A stretch of 64,000 bases of DNA, taken from assembly GCF_014647855.1 (NCBI RefSeq), contig NZ_BMPZ01000011.1:1-64000 (forward strand). Reading direction: 5' to 3'. The position numbers and the translations under genes were made by a program. The stretch comes from Shewanella gelidii. Its GTDB lineage: Bacteria; Pseudomonadota; Gammaproteobacteria; Enterobacterales; Shewanellaceae. This document shows, piece by piece, positions 44,184 to 55,550 of the stretch (positions are counted from its first letter, which is position 1; every line of letters starts with the position of its first letter). The notes beneath the pieces were generated by a model. That model ran no database searches, was not told where the DNA came from, and saw only the letters and a program-made list of their open reading frames with translations.

Positions 44184-44459
44184 TTAAGCGTCTATTTCCT
44201 TCAACGCTGTGGTTTCTGCGGCTTCTAGTTTTTTATTTGCAGAACGTAATGCCAGCTTCATCTTCGCCAGTTGATAAAGTGTAAAAATCCAGCTAATCGC
44301 AAAGCCTGCTAAGAATACACTAGCAAGTAATACAGGGAGTCGAAACTCACCGCTAGCAATAAAATAATTAATAGTTACAACTTGTTCGTTTTGCGAACCG
44401 AGTAATAACGCAAGGAAAAACAGTAGTGCTACAACGATAGTTACGATAAATGACTTCAC
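44184..44459 (-). CDS. lapA: lipopolysaccharide assembly protein LapA
   Basis: A 91-residue LapA-domain protein with two membrane segments (about 1-25 and 40-65) and a basic, helical cytoplasmic tail (KMKLALRSANKKLEAAE). It partners LapB at the inner membrane. It lies between ihfB and lapB as in other gammaproteobacteria. Confidence 0.93.
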   Translation of the reverse strand: MKSFIVTIVVALLFFLALLLGSQNEQVVTINYFIASGEFRLPVLLASVFLAGFAISWIFTLYQLAKMKLALRSANKKLEAAETTALKEIDA

Positions 44460-44561
44460 TTGAGACTCTCCTATGTTTCAATACAATGATTATCTAAGAA
44501 ATTTATCACTCTTACTAGGGATTAAGAAAATTATAATCACATATTCTTGAGGTTACGCGCA

Positions 44562-44589
44562 CAAAAAAGCCCCCTTTCGGAGGCCTTTT
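44562..44589 (-). terminator. terminator after ihfB
   Basis: A hairpin of AAGCCCCC and GGAGGCCTT with a mismatch, followed on the minus strand by a six-T run (A tract 44563-44568). It lies just downstream of the ihfB stop. Confidence 0.8.
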
Positions 44590-44602
44590 AAGACATTGCT
44601 AA

Positions 44603-44890
44603 TTAAGCATTAACAGCGTCTACGCGCTCGCGCAGTTCTTTCCCTGGCTTAAAGTGCGGCACATACTTTCCATCCAATTCAACTGACGTTCCAGTTTTAG
44701 GGTTGCGACCAGTACGAGGCGCACGGTAATGAAGTGAAAAGCTACCAAATCCACGGATTTCAATACGCTCCCCGGATTCCAATGTTGTCGACATCTGCTC
44801 CAACATTTCTTTTATCGCATTTTCCACTTCTTTAGCCGACAGCTGCGACTGCCTAGTGGCAAGTTTTTCGATCAGTTCGGATTTTGTCAT
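44603..44890 (-). CDS. ihfB: integration host factor beta subunit
   Basis: Histone-like DNA-bending protein of 95 residues, beginning [10 protein letters not shown]. The DNA-arm segment [21 protein letters not shown] contains the proline at the tip that intercalates in the minor groove. It dimerises with IhfA and acts in nucleoid structure, recombination and transcription. The order rpsA-ihfB is conserved. Confidence 0.97.
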   Translation of the reverse strand: MTKSELIEKLATRQSQLSAKEVENAIKEMLEQMSTTLESGERIEIRGFGSFSLHYRAPRTGRNPKTGTSVELDGKYVPHFKPGKELRERVDAVNA

Positions 44891-44961
44891 CCTAGCTACC
44901 CTCTATTATCAAGCCAAACACAGTCACCTAGCAGGGGCTTACGCCCCAGAACAACAGGCGA

Positions 44962-46629
44962 TTATTTACGAGCTGCTTTGAACGCTTCTGCCATTGCATT
45001 GCTCATGACAGCTTCGTCTTGCTTGTTCAAGTTAGCCATCGCTTCCTTCTCTTCAGCTTCATCCTTAGCACGGATAGATAAGCTGATAGAACGGTTCTTG
45101 CGATCAACACCCATGAACTTAGCTTCTACTTTATCACCAACACTGTATACAGTTGATGCATCTTCGATACGCTCGCGAGAGATATCAGATACACGTAGGT
45201 AACCTTCTACAGTCTCAGCTAATTCAATTGTAACACCTTTTGCGTCAACTGCAGAAACTGTACCAGAAACTAGTACACCTTTCTTCTTGTCAGCAAGGTA
45301 TGCATTGAATGGGTCGTCTTCAGTTTGTTTAACGCCTAAGCTAATGCGCTCACGTTCTGGGTCAACTGAAAGAACAACTGCGTGGATTTCGTCACCTTTC
45401 TTATAGTCAGATACAGCTTCTTCGCCAGTACCGTTCCAAGAAATGTCAGACAAGTGAACCAAACCGTCGATGCCACCGTCAAGACCGATAAAGATACCGA
45501 AGTCAGTAATAGACTTGATCTTACCTGAAACCTTGTCGCCTTTGTTGAAGCGAGTAGCGAAGTCATCCCATGGGTTAGTCTTACATTGCTTCAGACCTAG
45601 AGAGATACGACGACGTTCTTCGTCAATGTCTAGAACTAGAACTTCAACTTCATCACCTAGGTTAACAACCTTAGATGGGTGGATGTTCTTGTTAGTCCAA
45701 TCCATTTCAGAAACGTGAACAAGACCTTCAACGCCTTCTTCGATTTCAACGAAACAACCGTAGTCAGTTAGGTTAGTTACGCGACCAGTTAACTTAGTGT
45801 TTTCTGGGTAGCGCTTGCTGATTTCTAACCATGGGTCTTCGCCAAGTTGCTTAAGACCTAGTGAAACACGAGTGCGCTCACGATCGTACTTAAGAACTTT
45901 AACGTTGATTTCGTCGCCAACATTTACGATTTCAGATGGGTGCTTAACACGCTTCCAAGCCATATCTGTGATATGTAGAAGACCGTCAACACCACCTAGG
46001 TCTACGAATGCACCGTAGTCAGTAAGGTTCTTAACGATACCCTTAACCGCTTGACCTTCTTGAAGGTTCTCAAGAAGAGCGTCACGCTCTGCACTGCTCT
46101 CAGACTCGATAACAGCACGACGAGAAACAACTACGTTGTTACGCTTCTGGTCTAGCTTGATTACTTTAAATTCTAATTCTTTGTTTTCTAGGTGAGCTGT
46201 GTCGCGAACTGGGCGAACGTCAACTAGAGAACCAGGTAGGAATGCACGGATTGTGTTGAGTTCAACAGTGAAACCGCCTTTAACCTTACCATTGATGACA
46301 CCGATAACAGTTTCAGCATCTTCATAAGCTTTTTCTAGAACAATCCAAGCTTCGTGGCGCTTAGCTTTCTCGCGAGACAATTGAGTCTCACCGAAGCCAT
46401 CTTCAACAGAGTCAAGCGCAACATCAACGCTATCACCTACTGCAACTTCAATTTCGCCTTGAGCGTTTTTGAATTGGTCAGCAGAGATTGGGCTTTCAGA
46501 CTTAAGGCCAGCGTCTACAAGTACAGTACCGTTTTCGATACGTACAACAACACCGCTTACAATCGCGCCAGGGCGAAATTCTAAGTCTTGTAGAGATTGT
46601 TCAAACAGATCAGCAAAAGATTCAGTCAT
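44962..46629 (-). CDS. rpsA: 30S ribosomal protein S1
   Basis: A 555-residue protein (E. coli 557) with six S1 RNA-binding domains; repeats show [49 protein letters not shown] and similar forms. S1 binds mRNA for translation initiation. The start at 46629 ([13 protein letters not shown]) is used; a 31-residue longer form in frame is not conserved. It sits between cmk and ihfB in the usual order. Confidence 0.98.
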   Translation of the reverse strand: MTESFADLFEQSLQDLEFRPGAIVSGVVVRIENGTVLVDAGLKSESPISADQFKNAQGEIEVAVGDSVDVALDSVEDGFGETQLSREKAKRHEAWIVLEKAYEDAETVIGVINGKVKGGFTVELNTIRAFLPGSLVDVRPVRDTAHLENKELEFKVIKLDQKRNNVVVSRRAVIESESSAERDALLENLQEGQAVKGIVKNLTDYGAFVDLGGVDGLLHITDMAWKRVKHPSEIVNVGDEINVKVLKYDRERTRVSLGLKQLGEDPWLEISKRYPENTKLTGRVTNLTDYGCFVEIEEGVEGLVHVSEMDWTNKNIHPSKVVNLGDEVEVLVLDIDEERRRISLGLKQCKTNPWDDFATRFNKGDKVSGKIKSITDFGIFIGLDGGIDGLVHLSDISWNGTGEEAVSDYKKGDEIHAVVLSVDPERERISLGVKQTEDDPFNAYLADKKKGVLVSGTVSAVDAKGVTIELAETVEGYLRVSDISRERIEDASTVYSVGDKVEAKFMGVDRKNRSISLSIRAKDEAEEKEAMANLNKQDEAVMSNAMAEAFKAARK

Positions 46630-46731
46630 TTTTAAGTTACTTAATTTAATTAAACCACAGTCAATCCTAGACGTGGAGTCAGTAATATAATTTGTCTTTT
46701 CCCTAAGACAAATACCAAACAACGCAAGTGA

Positions 46732-47424
46732 TTAACTTGCGTCAGATAATTTTTCAACAATATGCTTTAAGCAAAGCTCCAGCACTTGTTCAATTCCTAT
46801 ACCCGTCGTATCGATAACAAGCGCATCATCCGCAGCAACCAAAGGTGCGACTTCACGATTCATATCACGCTCATCACGCTCAATAATTTCGGCTAAAAGA
46901 CGCTCGATATTACCATCGAAGCCCTTGTCCTGCAACTGATTATAGCGTCTTTGGGCCCTTTCTTCTGCGGAAGCAGTTAAATAAATTTTGGCTTTTGCAT
47001 TCGGAAAAACGACGGTACCCATATCGCGACCATCAGCAATCAACCCAGGTTCTAAATTAAAGGCTCTTTGGCGACGCAATAATGCTTCGCGTACACGGGG
47101 GAATGCGGCAACTTTTGAAGCAGCATTCGAACATTCTTGGGTACGTATTTCCGAGGTTACATCCTCGGTTTCCAGCACGACTTTGATCGGCTCACTTGGG
47201 CCGCTTACTAAAAACTTAACGTCAAGATGCGCAGCGAGTAAACTAATCGCTTCTTCGTTATCCAACTCAACATTATGGTGAATCGCTGCAAGTGCGAGAA
47301 CACGATAAATAGCACCACTATCAAGTAATTGCCAACCTAATCGGTCCGCAAGTAATTGACAAATTGTACCTTTTCCCGCACCACTTGGGCCGTCAACAGT
47401 GACAACAGGAGCCCGTTCTGACAT
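46732..47424 (-). CDS. cmk: cytidylate kinase
   Basis: Phosphorylates CMP and dCMP, 230 residues. Walker A is GPSGAGKGT, with [11 protein letters not shown] and [13 protein letters not shown] typical of the family. The start at 47424 is chosen because GGAGGAAT lies just upstream; a start 12 bases further is in frame. It is followed by rpsA. Confidence 0.96.
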   Translation of the reverse strand: MSERAPVVTVDGPSGAGKGTICQLLADRLGWQLLDSGAIYRVLALAAIHHNVELDNEEAISLLAAHLDVKFLVSGPSEPIKVVLETEDVTSEIRTQECSNAASKVAAFPRVREALLRRQRAFNLEPGLIADGRDMGTVVFPNAKAKIYLTASAEERAQRRYNQLQDKGFDGNIERLLAEIIERDERDMNREVAPLVAADDALVIDTTGIGIEQVLELCLKHIVEKLSDAS

Positions 47425-47629
47425 ATATTCCTCCACATTTAGTAATCATCTTCCGTGACGTAACCGAAAATGAGCGCGCGCATTATATACTATGTCTTCG
47501 AATAAAACTGCTTTATTTATCCTTAAAGCGAATAAGGGTTAAGAGCAAATCATCAAGTGCTTCATTATTCACCATTTGAGGCGACAGGAAGAAATAATCA
47601 GGAAGAAAACACAAGGTGTGGGACATAAC

Positions 47630-47654
47630 AAAAGGCGCTCCTAAGTGGAGCGCC
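47630..47654 (-). terminator. terminator after aroA
   Basis: GGCGCTCC (47634-47641) pairs with GGAGCGCC (47647-47654), with four T after it on the minus strand. It separates aroA from cmk. Confidence 0.88.
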
Positions 47655-47686
47655 ATTGCAAAATTGTGTGGTCGATTACTTCACGG

Positions 47687-48967
47687 CTATTTTGACAACC
47701 TTCTAAACTCATCAAAATAGGTCGGAAACGTTTTAGATGTGCAACCCGGGTCGTTAATGGTAATACCACAATCTGCAAACGCGACTAAAGAAAAGCACAT
47801 CGCCATGCGATGGTCATTATAGGTGTCGATGTCAGCGGTATTTAGCTGTTGCGGGGGTGTAATGGTGATGTAGTCATGTCCTTCTTCTACGGTCGCCCCA
47901 ACCTTTCGAAGTTCCGTCGCCATCGCCGCTAACCGATCCGTCTCTTTAATTCGCCAATTATAGATATTTCGGATACGTGTCGTTCCTTCGGCAAACAATG
48001 CCGCGGTAGCAATGGTCATTGCTGCATCCGGAATATGGTTCATATCTAAATCTACAGCTTTTAGCGTTGAGGCGTGAGCAATAATATGTTCATCCCCCCA
48101 CTCGATTCTGGCGCCCATTTGCGAAAGTACGTCCGCAAACTTTACATCACCTTGAATGCTTGCTCGGCCAACGCCTGTGACTTTGATGGTGCCACCTTTT
48201 ATCGCCGCAGCAGCAAGGAAATATGATGCTGAAGAAGCGTCGCCCTCGACGAGGACTTTGCCTGGCGAAACATAAGATTGTCCGGCTTTGATTTCAAAGC
48301 GTTGATAATTTTGGTTGTCAACAAAGACCCCAAATTTCTCCATCAAATCAAGGGTTATATCAATATATGGTTTAGAAACGAGCTCACCCTTAATATCAAT
48401 ATTCACCGGGCCTTTGGCCAACGGAGCAACCATCAATAAAGCCGTTAGGAATTGACTGGACAGGTCACCAGCAATAGAAACGTTCCCACCTTTAAGTCCT
48501 GTCGCATCAATAGTTAGTGGTGGAAAGCCTTCATTTTTTAAATAGGTGACTTGAGCTCCTAATTGACGCAATGCGTCAACAAGATCGCCAATGGGCCTTT
48601 CTTCCATCCGTGGCTCACCGGTTAATGTGAACTCTCCCTCGCCTAATGTTAAAGCCGCACATAAGGGGCGCATTGCAGTTCCAGCATTTCCCAAAAACAA
48701 GGTTTGTGCTTGTTCAGACTTTATTTGTCCGTCAAGGCCAATCACTTCACATTCGGTTTTATCTTCCGACAATTGATATTGCACGCCAAGTTGCTTTAAT
48801 GAAGCCAGCATATGGCGAATGTCATCCGAATCGAGAAGGTTTGTCAGTTGAGTCTTACCCTTTGCTAGCGTCGCTAGTAACAGCGCACGATTGGAAATAC
48901 TCTTTGAACCGGGAATATTGATTGTGCCATCTACTTTACGGATTGGATCTAAGCGTAACTGTTTCAT
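47687..48967 (-). CDS. aroA: 3-phosphoshikimate 1-carboxyvinyltransferase (EPSP synthase)
   Basis: Makes EPSP from shikimate 3-phosphate and phosphoenolpyruvate in aromatic amino acid synthesis. The 426-residue protein has [29 protein letters not shown] and [22 protein letters not shown], and a C-terminal NDHRMAMCF, all conserved. The residues of the glyphosate-sensitive class I type ([10 protein letters not shown]) are present. It is convergent in order with serC, but a divergent aminotransferase gene lies between them. Confidence 0.97.
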   Translation of the reverse strand: MKQLRLDPIRKVDGTINIPGSKSISNRALLLATLAKGKTQLTNLLDSDDIRHMLASLKQLGVQYQLSEDKTECEVIGLDGQIKSEQAQTLFLGNAGTAMRPLCAALTLGEGEFTLTGEPRMEERPIGDLVDALRQLGAQVTYLKNEGFPPLTIDATGLKGGNVSIAGDLSSQFLTALLMVAPLAKGPVNIDIKGELVSKPYIDITLDLMEKFGVFVDNQNYQRFEIKAGQSYVSPGKVLVEGDASSASYFLAAAAIKGGTIKVTGVGRASIQGDVKFADVLSQMGARIEWGDEHIIAHASTLKAVDLDMNHIPDAAMTIATAALFAEGTTRIRNIYNWRIKETDRLAAMATELRKVGATVEEGHDYITITPPQQLNTADIDTYNDHRMAMCFSLVAFADCGITINDPGCTSKTFPTYFDEFRRLSK

Positions 48968-49322
48968 GCGGTCTACTTCTTAAAAGATAAGTCAGGATAA
49001 GTTAATCGATTGCACTGCTGCGGTTCATTCTGCGGAATTTGGAGCAAAGCGTATTTGGCAAGTCACCTTGTATCGACGATGTTATAAAATTACTGATCGG
49101 GCCTTAAAATTCAAGTTGTTTTTCATGTTTTCATTGATTTTTACTCATGATTTGAAAAATAGTAACAAACGCTAAAGCATGTAAACCAAATAATACTACC
49201 GAGAGCAAAAACTTTAGTTTATTTAAGGGGCAATTTAGCATTCATTTCTTCATTTCTAGTGAATAATCAGGTTAAGCTAGTTCAATAAAATTGCATATAA
49301 CTCAAATAAGGTAATCAAGCCT
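48968..49322. promoter_or_regulatory. aroA / aminotransferase divergent gap
   Basis: Holds the promoters of aroA (leftward) and the second aminotransferase (rightward). The region is AT-rich. TGTAAA at 49180-49185 is a TyrR half-site-like hexamer, but no partner TTTACA follows at six bases, so I do not call a TyrR box. No gene is seen. Confidence 0.5.
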
Positions 49323-50513
49323 ATGTTTAACCAGCTCTCAGCCCTGCCTGCCGATCCAATTCTTGGGCTACTTACCCAGTACCGCCAAGACCCTAGCGAA
49401 CATAAAGTCGACTTAGGTGTTGGTGTTTATAAAGACGAAGCAGGCCACACACCAGTTTTATCTTGTGTCAAAAAAGCCGAGCAGCAACGTGTCAACCAAG
49501 AGCAATCCAAAGTTTACATTGGCCCTACTGGCTCCCCTTTATTCAATCAAAGAATTACAGAGTTATCATTTGGGCAATCCCATAGCGCATTACTCGCAGA
49601 CCGAGTACGAACCGTATCAACACCTGGGGGAACCGGTGCGCTAAGAGTGGCTGCTGACCTAATTAAACAGTCAAATCCAGATGCTACCATTTGGGTGAGT
49701 GATCCAACCTGGGCAAATCACACCGGACTATTTGAAGCCGCAGGGCTCACCGTGAAAACCTACCCCTATTACGACTATGAAACCAAAACACTGAAGTTTG
49801 AACAAATGGTCGATAAACTAAAGACGATCCCAAGTACTGACGTCGTTCTATTTCATGCATGTTGCCATAACCCAAGTGGGATGGACTTAACATCAGATCA
49901 ATGGGACATTATAGTTGCAGCCACCCAACAGCAAGGTTTTACGCCTTTGATTGATATGGCTTATCAAGGGTTTGGTGAAGGCATTGACGAAGATGCTTAT
50001 GGAGTACGCAAAATGGCAGCCAATGTGGATAATATGCTGCTCTGTGCGTCGTGCTCAAAAAACTTTGGCTTGTACCGAGAGCGGATTGGTGCCTGCTCTA
50101 TCGTCGCAAAAAACGCAGCAACAGCAAATATCGCCCTTTCAGTCATGCTCTATGTTATTCGCTGCAATTATTCAATGCCACCTGCCCACGGTGCAGCGCT
50201 CGTTGAAACCATTTTAGATAGCAGCGAATTAACCCAAGAGTGGCATAGAGAACTGAAAGTGATGCGAGATCGAATCAATGGGAACCGAGCTCTACTCGTC
50301 AATAAATTGAAGCAAAACGGTGTTGAAAGAGACTTTGGGTTTATTGCGAAACAAAAAGGGATGTTTTCTTTCCTTGGTATTACACCGCAACAGGTTGCCG
50401 AGCTCCAACAGCGATATAGCGTATACATGGTTGATTCTAGCCGCATTAGCATTGCTGGTATCGCACCAACCAACATTGAGTATTTAGCGAACTCAATCGC
50501 CAAAGTGCTGTAA
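49323..50513 (+). CDS. second aspartate/aromatic aminotransferase (AspC/TyrB family)
   Basis: A 396-residue PLP enzyme, the same family and length as the one at 15944. It begins [17 protein letters not shown] and keeps [33 protein letters not shown] and CASCSKNFGLYRERIG (PLP lysine). Differences in the substrate-binding region (FTPLIDMAYQ instead of [10 protein letters not shown]) suggest a different preference, perhaps aromatic amino acids. Position next to aroA fits a TyrB-like role. No ribosome-site problem is seen. A strong terminator follows. Confidence 0.88.
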   Translation: MFNQLSALPADPILGLLTQYRQDPSEHKVDLGVGVYKDEAGHTPVLSCVKKAEQQRVNQEQSKVYIGPTGSPLFNQRITELSFGQSHSALLADRVRTVSTPGGTGALRVAADLIKQSNPDATIWVSDPTWANHTGLFEAAGLTVKTYPYYDYETKTLKFEQMVDKLKTIPSTDVVLFHACCHNPSGMDLTSDQWDIIVAATQQQGFTPLIDMAYQGFGEGIDEDAYGVRKMAANVDNMLLCASCSKNFGLYRERIGACSIVAKNAATANIALSVMLYVIRCNYSMPPAHGAALVETILDSSELTQEWHRELKVMRDRINGNRALLVNKLKQNGVERDFGFIAKQKGMFSFLGITPQQVAELQQRYSVYMVDSSRISIAGIAPTNIEYLANSIAKVL

Positions 50514-50578
50514 CTTCAATCGATAAACGGACATACCAAACGAATGATATCAAAGTTTTGAATTATCAAAGCAACATC

Positions 50579-50610
50579 AAAAAAGCCCAATCTTTTGATT
50601 GGGCTTTTTT
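50579..50610. terminator. bidirectional terminator
   Basis: AAAAAAGCCCAATC (50579-50592), loop TTTT, GATTGGGCTTTTTT (50597-50610), between the convergent aminotransferase and serC genes. Confidence 0.95.
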
Positions 50611-50697
50611 CGAATTGCGCAACCTTATCGGTCAACACAATTCTTTCGCAGTTATGCCAACTATAGTCATGATAACGCGATCTAGTTTTTAAACACC

Positions 50698-51789
50698 TTA
50701 TGCATTTTCTTTTGCAAACGCTTCCATAAATTGAACGAGTTTCTCGACCCCTTCATAAGGCATAGCATTGTAAATGCTTGCGCGCATACCACCCACAACG
50801 CGATGACCTTTTAATGCGATTAAGCCTTGTGCTTTTGCTTCGGCAAGAAACTTGTCGTTCAATGCATCATCCGCGAGTTGAAAAGTCACATTCATATTGG
50901 AGCGATTTTCTACAGCAACGCCATTTCGATAAAACGCTAAGCTATCAATGCACTGATATAAAAGCTGTGCTTTTTTTTCATTGGCAATTGCTACTTGCTT
51001 TAGTCCGCCTAATGACTTCAACCATGCAAACACTTCTGCTGCTAAATACCAAGCGAATGTTGGTGGGGTGTTATACATGGAGCCATTTTTAACTGCAACA
51101 CGGTAATCCATAATCGAAGACTGCTTCAGGCTCGGTAGTGCAAGAAGTTCGTCTCGAACAATCACGATACTTAATCCAGACGGTCCAATGTTCTTTTGTG
51201 CGCCAGCATAGATTACGCCAAATCGGCTCACATCTATTTCTCGCGACATAATGGTTGAGGACATATCTGCAATAACAGGCCATGGGCAGTCTATCTCATC
51301 AAAAATTTCGATACCATTAACAGTCTCATTTGGACAATAGTGCAAGTAACGATACTGCTCTTTATCACCTTCAAATTCAGGCAACACTACTTTATTTAAG
51401 CCATTGTCTTTTTGCACTATTTCAATTGAATCAATCTTGTCTTCACCAACAAGTTTAATCGCCTCATCAACAGCAGCATTTGACCATTGCCCGCCTTTTA
51501 AATACAGTGCTTTGCCATCTTCACCTAAAAAATTATTCACAACAGCCGAAAACTGACCTCGACCTCCCCCATGCATAAACAACACGTGATAATTACTCGG
51601 GATATTCATGAGTTCACGCAAATCGGACTCTGCCTGTTCTGTTAACGCAATAAACTCTTTACTTCGATGGCTGGTCTCCATAACGGAAACGCCCTGGCCA
51701 TTCCAATCGAGTAATTCCTGTTGAGCTTTTTCCATTACAGCGTGGGGTAACATTGCGGGACCGGCACAGAAATTATATGTTGCGCTCAC
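50698..51789 (-). CDS. serC: phosphoserine aminotransferase
   Basis: PLP enzyme of serine and pyridoxal phosphate synthesis, 363 residues. [11 protein letters not shown] is the conserved start, [10 protein letters not shown] binds the phosphate, and [18 protein letters not shown] contains the PLP lysine. Located directly after gyrA on the same strand, with a terminator between. The usual downstream neighbour aroA is displaced by a divergent aminotransferase gene. Confidence 0.97.
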   Translation of the reverse strand: MSATYNFCAGPAMLPHAVMEKAQQELLDWNGQGVSVMETSHRSKEFIALTEQAESDLRELMNIPSNYHVLFMHGGGRGQFSAVVNNFLGEDGKALYLKGGQWSNAAVDEAIKLVGEDKIDSIEIVQKDNGLNKVVLPEFEGDKEQYRYLHYCPNETVNGIEIFDEIDCPWPVIADMSSTIMSREIDVSRFGVIYAGAQKNIGPSGLSIVIVRDELLALPSLKQSSIMDYRVAVKNGSMYNTPPTFAWYLAAEVFAWLKSLGGLKQVAIANEKKAQLLYQCIDSLAFYRNGVAVENRSNMNVTFQLADDALNDKFLAEAKAQGLIALKGHRVVGGMRASIYNAMPYEGVEKLVQFMEAFAKENA

Positions 51790-51820
51790 TTTAACCTTCC
51801 TATTTATTTTTTAGATATTC

Positions 51821-51850
51821 AAAAAAAACGAGCGTCCATTTGGACGCTCG
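51821..51850 (-). terminator. terminator after gyrA
   Basis: CGAGCGTCC (51829-51837), loop ATTT, GGACGCTCG (51842-51850), with eight T after it on the minus strand. A strong intrinsic terminator. Confidence 0.96.
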
Positions 51851-51864
51851 CATTGTATTTCTGA

Positions 51865-54498
51865 TTAATCCTGTTCAGGCTCAGGGGCCTGTTCGACATC
51901 GGGTATATCACCACTTTCAGCAGTGCCACCTTCTGTACTTTCGAGCTCGGGATTTTCATCATCCTCATCACTCTGGATTTCATCAATACGTTGCAAGCCA
52001 ACAACAGTTTCATCATCAGCTGTTCTAATTATCGTTACGCCTTGCGTGTTACGACCAATCGTTGATACGCCTTCAGCAGGCGTACGGACTAAAGTACCCT
52101 TATCACTGATTAGCATGATTTCATCATTTTCACCGACTTGAACTGCACCAACAACGGCGCCATTTCTTTCGCTGACTTTTATTGAAACCACACCTTTTGT
52201 TGCGCGACTCTTAGCCGGATACTCTTCAAGTAAAGTTCGTTTACCAAAGCCATTTTCGGTAACCGTTAGAATTGGCCCGTCTTCATGAGGCACAATGAGC
52301 GACACAACACGCTGACCATCTTCGAGCTTAATACCACGAACACCCGTTGCAGTACGCCCCATACCTCGCACTTGCTCTTCGCTAAAGCGTACGACTTTAC
52401 CTTCATCAGAGAACAACATAATTTCGTTATTGCCGTTGGTAATATCGACACCGATTAACTGGTCGCCATCTTTCAAGTTCACGGCAATAATACCGTTTGC
52501 TCTTGGATTGCTATACGCTGTTAAGGCCGTTTTCTTAACGGTGCCATGTGCCGTAGCCATCACAATGTACTTATCCGCAGAGTATTCACGAACCGGTAAA
52601 ATTGCGGTAATACGCTCACCTTCTGATAGTGGCAATAAATTCACAATTGGGCGACCACGAGCCTGACGACTGGCTAATGGTAACTGGAATACTTTCAACC
52701 AATACATCTTACCAAAGTCAGAGAAGCACAAAATGGTGTCATGGGTATTGGCTACCAGAAGTTTTTCGACAAAATCTTCGTCTTTAACTTTTGTTGCCGC
52801 CTTACCTTTGCCACCGCGACGCTGCGCTTGGTAGTCAGTTAACGGCTGATATTTGGCATAGCCAAGGTGTGACAGCGTAACTACAACATCTTCTTCATTG
52901 ATCAGATCTTCAAGACTCATATCAATTTCGTTAGCGTTGATCTCTGTACGTCGTTCATCACCGTAATTCTCAAGGACTTCTTCGAGCTCTTCCTTGATCA
53001 CTTCCATCAGGCGTTCTGGACTACGTAAGATGTATAACAAGGCGGCAATGACTTCAAGCAACTCTTCGTATTCTTGAAGAATTTTCTCATGCTCAAGCCC
53101 TGTCAAGCGGTGAAGACGAAGCTCTAGAATAGCCTGAGCTTGTTGTTCTGTTAAATAATACTCACCATCTCGGATGCCATATTCAGGCTCAAGCCATTCA
53201 GGACGTGCTGCGTCGTCCCCTGCTTTCTCGAGCATGCCTTGGACGTTACCAAGCTGCCAGCCTTGTGCGACGAGCTTTTCTTTCGCTTCTGCTGGAGTAG
53301 GTGAAGCCTTAATCAATGCAATGATGGGATCGATATTTGCCAATGCAATTGCTAATGCTTCAAGGATATGAGCTCTTTCACGTGCTTTTCTTAACTCAAA
53401 TACGGTTCTGCGTGTTACGACTTCACGGCGGTGAAGAATAAAACTCTCTAACATTTCTTTCAGGTTAAATAGTTTGGGTTGACCATCAGTCAACGCAACC
53501 ATGTTAATTCCGAATGAAGCTTGCATTTGAGTTTGAGCATATAAATTGTTGAGAACAACCTCACCAACTTCGCCACGTTTCACTTCTACGACAATGCGCA
53601 TACCGTCTTTGTCAGACTCATCACGAAGACCACTAATGCCTTCGATACGCTTGTCTTTTACTAGTTCGGCAACTTTTTCAATTAATCGAGCTTTATTCAC
53701 TTGATAAGGAATTTCGGTCACGATAATACGTTCACGACCATTATCTTCCGTTTCAACCGTTGCTCGAGCACGCATGACTGCGCGGCCTCGGCCGGTTTTA
53801 TAGGCGTCAATAATGCCCTTACGCCCATTAATATAAGCCGCTGTTGGGAAGTCAGGGCCTGGAATATGTTCCATTAATTCGTCAATCGTAACCTCAGGGT
53901 TATTAATCAACGCTAAACAGCCACTGACAACTTCTGTTAAATTGTGTGGTGGAATATTGGTTGCCATACCGACGGCAATACCCGATGAACCATTCACCAG
54001 TAGATTAGGAATACGCGTTGGCATCACCGCAGGAATGAGTTCGGTTCCATCATAGTTCGGAACGTAATCAACCGTCTCTTTCTCTAAATCAGCTAACAGT
54101 TGATGTGCTAGTTTCTCCATGCGGATTTCGGTATAACGCATCGCCGCTGCAGAATCACCATCAACGGAGCCAAAGTTACCTTGACCGTCAACTAAGGTGT
54201 AACGCATTGAGAATGGCTGCGCTAAGCGAACAATTGCATCGTAAACAGCGGTATCACCGTGAGGGTGATATTTACCAATTACGTCACCGACAACACGCGC
54301 TGACTTTTTATAAGGTTTGTTCCAGTCGTTTTTGAGTTCATTCATCGCAAATAGAACACGGCGATGTACTGGCTTTAAGCCATCGCGAACGTCTGGTAAT
54401 GCGCGTCCAACAATTACGCTCATCGCGTAATCTAGGTACGAATTCTTGAGTTCGTCTTCGATATTAATTGGCGAAATAGATGATGCCAGATCAGTCAT
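51865..54498 (-). CDS. gyrA: DNA gyrase subunit A
   Basis: Cleavage-religation subunit of gyrase, 877 residues. The catalytic tyrosine is Y122 in AAMRYTE, and the GyrA box QRRGGKG starts the C-terminal DNA-wrapping domain, whose blades show repeated motifs. In the quinolone-resistance region, position 83 is threonine and 87 is aspartate; Thr83 is the natural residue in some gammaproteobacteria such as Pseudomonas. The tail is acidic. The order gyrA-serC on this strand is typical. Confidence 0.98.
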   Translation of the reverse strand: MTDLASSISPINIEDELKNSYLDYAMSVIVGRALPDVRDGLKPVHRRVLFAMNELKNDWNKPYKKSARVVGDVIGKYHPHGDTAVYDAIVRLAQPFSMRYTLVDGQGNFGSVDGDSAAAMRYTEIRMEKLAHQLLADLEKETVDYVPNYDGTELIPAVMPTRIPNLLVNGSSGIAVGMATNIPPHNLTEVVSGCLALINNPEVTIDELMEHIPGPDFPTAAYINGRKGIIDAYKTGRGRAVMRARATVETEDNGRERIIVTEIPYQVNKARLIEKVAELVKDKRIEGISGLRDESDKDGMRIVVEVKRGEVGEVVLNNLYAQTQMQASFGINMVALTDGQPKLFNLKEMLESFILHRREVVTRRTVFELRKARERAHILEALAIALANIDPIIALIKASPTPAEAKEKLVAQGWQLGNVQGMLEKAGDDAARPEWLEPEYGIRDGEYYLTEQQAQAILELRLHRLTGLEHEKILQEYEELLEVIAALLYILRSPERLMEVIKEELEEVLENYGDERRTEINANEIDMSLEDLINEEDVVVTLSHLGYAKYQPLTDYQAQRRGGKGKAATKVKDEDFVEKLLVANTHDTILCFSDFGKMYWLKVFQLPLASRQARGRPIVNLLPLSEGERITAILPVREYSADKYIVMATAHGTVKKTALTAYSNPRANGIIAVNLKDGDQLIGVDITNGNNEIMLFSDEGKVVRFSEEQVRGMGRTATGVRGIKLEDGQRVVSLIVPHEDGPILTVTENGFGKRTLLEEYPAKSRATKGVVSIKVSERNGAVVGAVQVGENDEIMLISDKGTLVRTPAEGVSTIGRNTQGVTIIRTADDETVVGLQRIDEIQSDEDDENPELESTEGGTAESGDIPDVEQAPEPEQD

Positions 54499-54836
54499 AA
54501 ACTGCTCGTTCCCCTGAAAAAAAAGCTCGCATTACACAGTCCGTGTTTTCGCGTAGCCTAAAAACGTGATTTGGCATTCTATCACAGATATTTGTCGCCG
54601 CCAGACCTTAACCCAGATCAATTTAAGGTATTGTTACTAATTCAATTAACCCAATCACACTACACTGATGACTATTTGAACAAATCGCAGCAAGTGAAGT
54701 CATTAATCCCCCTTTCATACCATGGTCACTCTTTAAAAACGCAGTCATTGATATGATGAAAACGAGACTATATCCCTTTGTTTATTCGCGACTATGGTTA
54801 TAATGGCTGCAACTAGAATAAGATAGGTTGATAAGA
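54499..54836. promoter_or_regulatory. gyrA-ubiG divergent intergenic region
   Basis: Holds the divergent promoters of gyrA and ubiG. No operator or small gene stands out. Nothing further is seen. Confidence 0.5.
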
Positions 54837-55550
54837 ATGACCCAAACGCTAAACGTTGATCCCCAAGAAATCGAAAAGTTTGAAAAAATGGCCGAATCTT
54901 GGTGGGATCCAAATGGCGATTTTAAGCCACTACACCAATTAAACCCTCTACGTTTAAATTATATTGACCAAACGTCTGGCGGCATTTTTGGTAAACGTGT
55001 TCTTGATGTGGGTTGCGGTGGCGGCATTTTGGCCGAAAGTATGGCGAAAATAGGGGCACATGTTCAGGGCCTCGATATGGGAGAAGAGCCACTTGAAGTT
55101 GCAAAACTCCATGCTTTAGAGGCTGGTGTAAAAATCGATTATATAAAGTCGACCGCTGAAGAGCACCGAGATCATAACGTTGGCGTGTACGATGTTGTGA
55201 CTTGTATGGAGATGCTTGAGCACGTACCGGATCCTCAATCTGTTATTCAAGCCTGTTGCGATATGGTTAAGCCTGGCGGTTATGTCTTTTTTTCTACGAT
55301 TAACCGAAACCTAAAATCATTTGTTCAAACCATCGTTGGTGCAGAATACGTATTAAAAATGCTACCTATCGGAACCCATGAACATAGTAAATTTATCAGG
55401 CCGTCTGAGTTAATTGGTTTAGTCGAGAACACCGACTTGCTTTGTAAAGATGCGCTCGGCATTACTTACAACCCGATAACCGGTATTTTCAAATACACGC
55501 CGAATGTAGACGTGAACTACATGATCGCAACGGTAAAGGTAGAAGATTAA
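54837..55550 (+). CDS. ubiG: ubiquinone biosynthesis O-methyltransferase
   Basis: SAM-dependent O-methyltransferase of 237 residues that acts twice in ubiquinone synthesis. Conserved segments: [43 protein letters not shown] (SAM site) and [11 protein letters not shown]. The ATG at 54837 is chosen; a TTG nine bases earlier is in frame. The TAA stop overlaps the next ATG by one base, so the phosphatase is coupled. Confidence 0.96.
   Translation: MTQTLNVDPQEIEKFEKMAESWWDPNGDFKPLHQLNPLRLNYIDQTSGGIFGKRVLDVGCGGGILAESMAKIGAHVQGLDMGEEPLEVAKLHALEAGVKIDYIKSTAEEHRDHNVGVYDVVTCMEMLEHVPDPQSVIQACCDMVKPGGYVFFSTINRNLKSFVQTIVGAEYVLKMLPIGTHEHSKFIRPSELIGLVENTDLLCKDALGITYNPITGIFKYTPNVDVNYMIATVKVED

Noticed and set aside
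49180..49185. TGTAAA as half of a TyrR box
   Set aside because: The matching TTTACA is absent at the required spacing.
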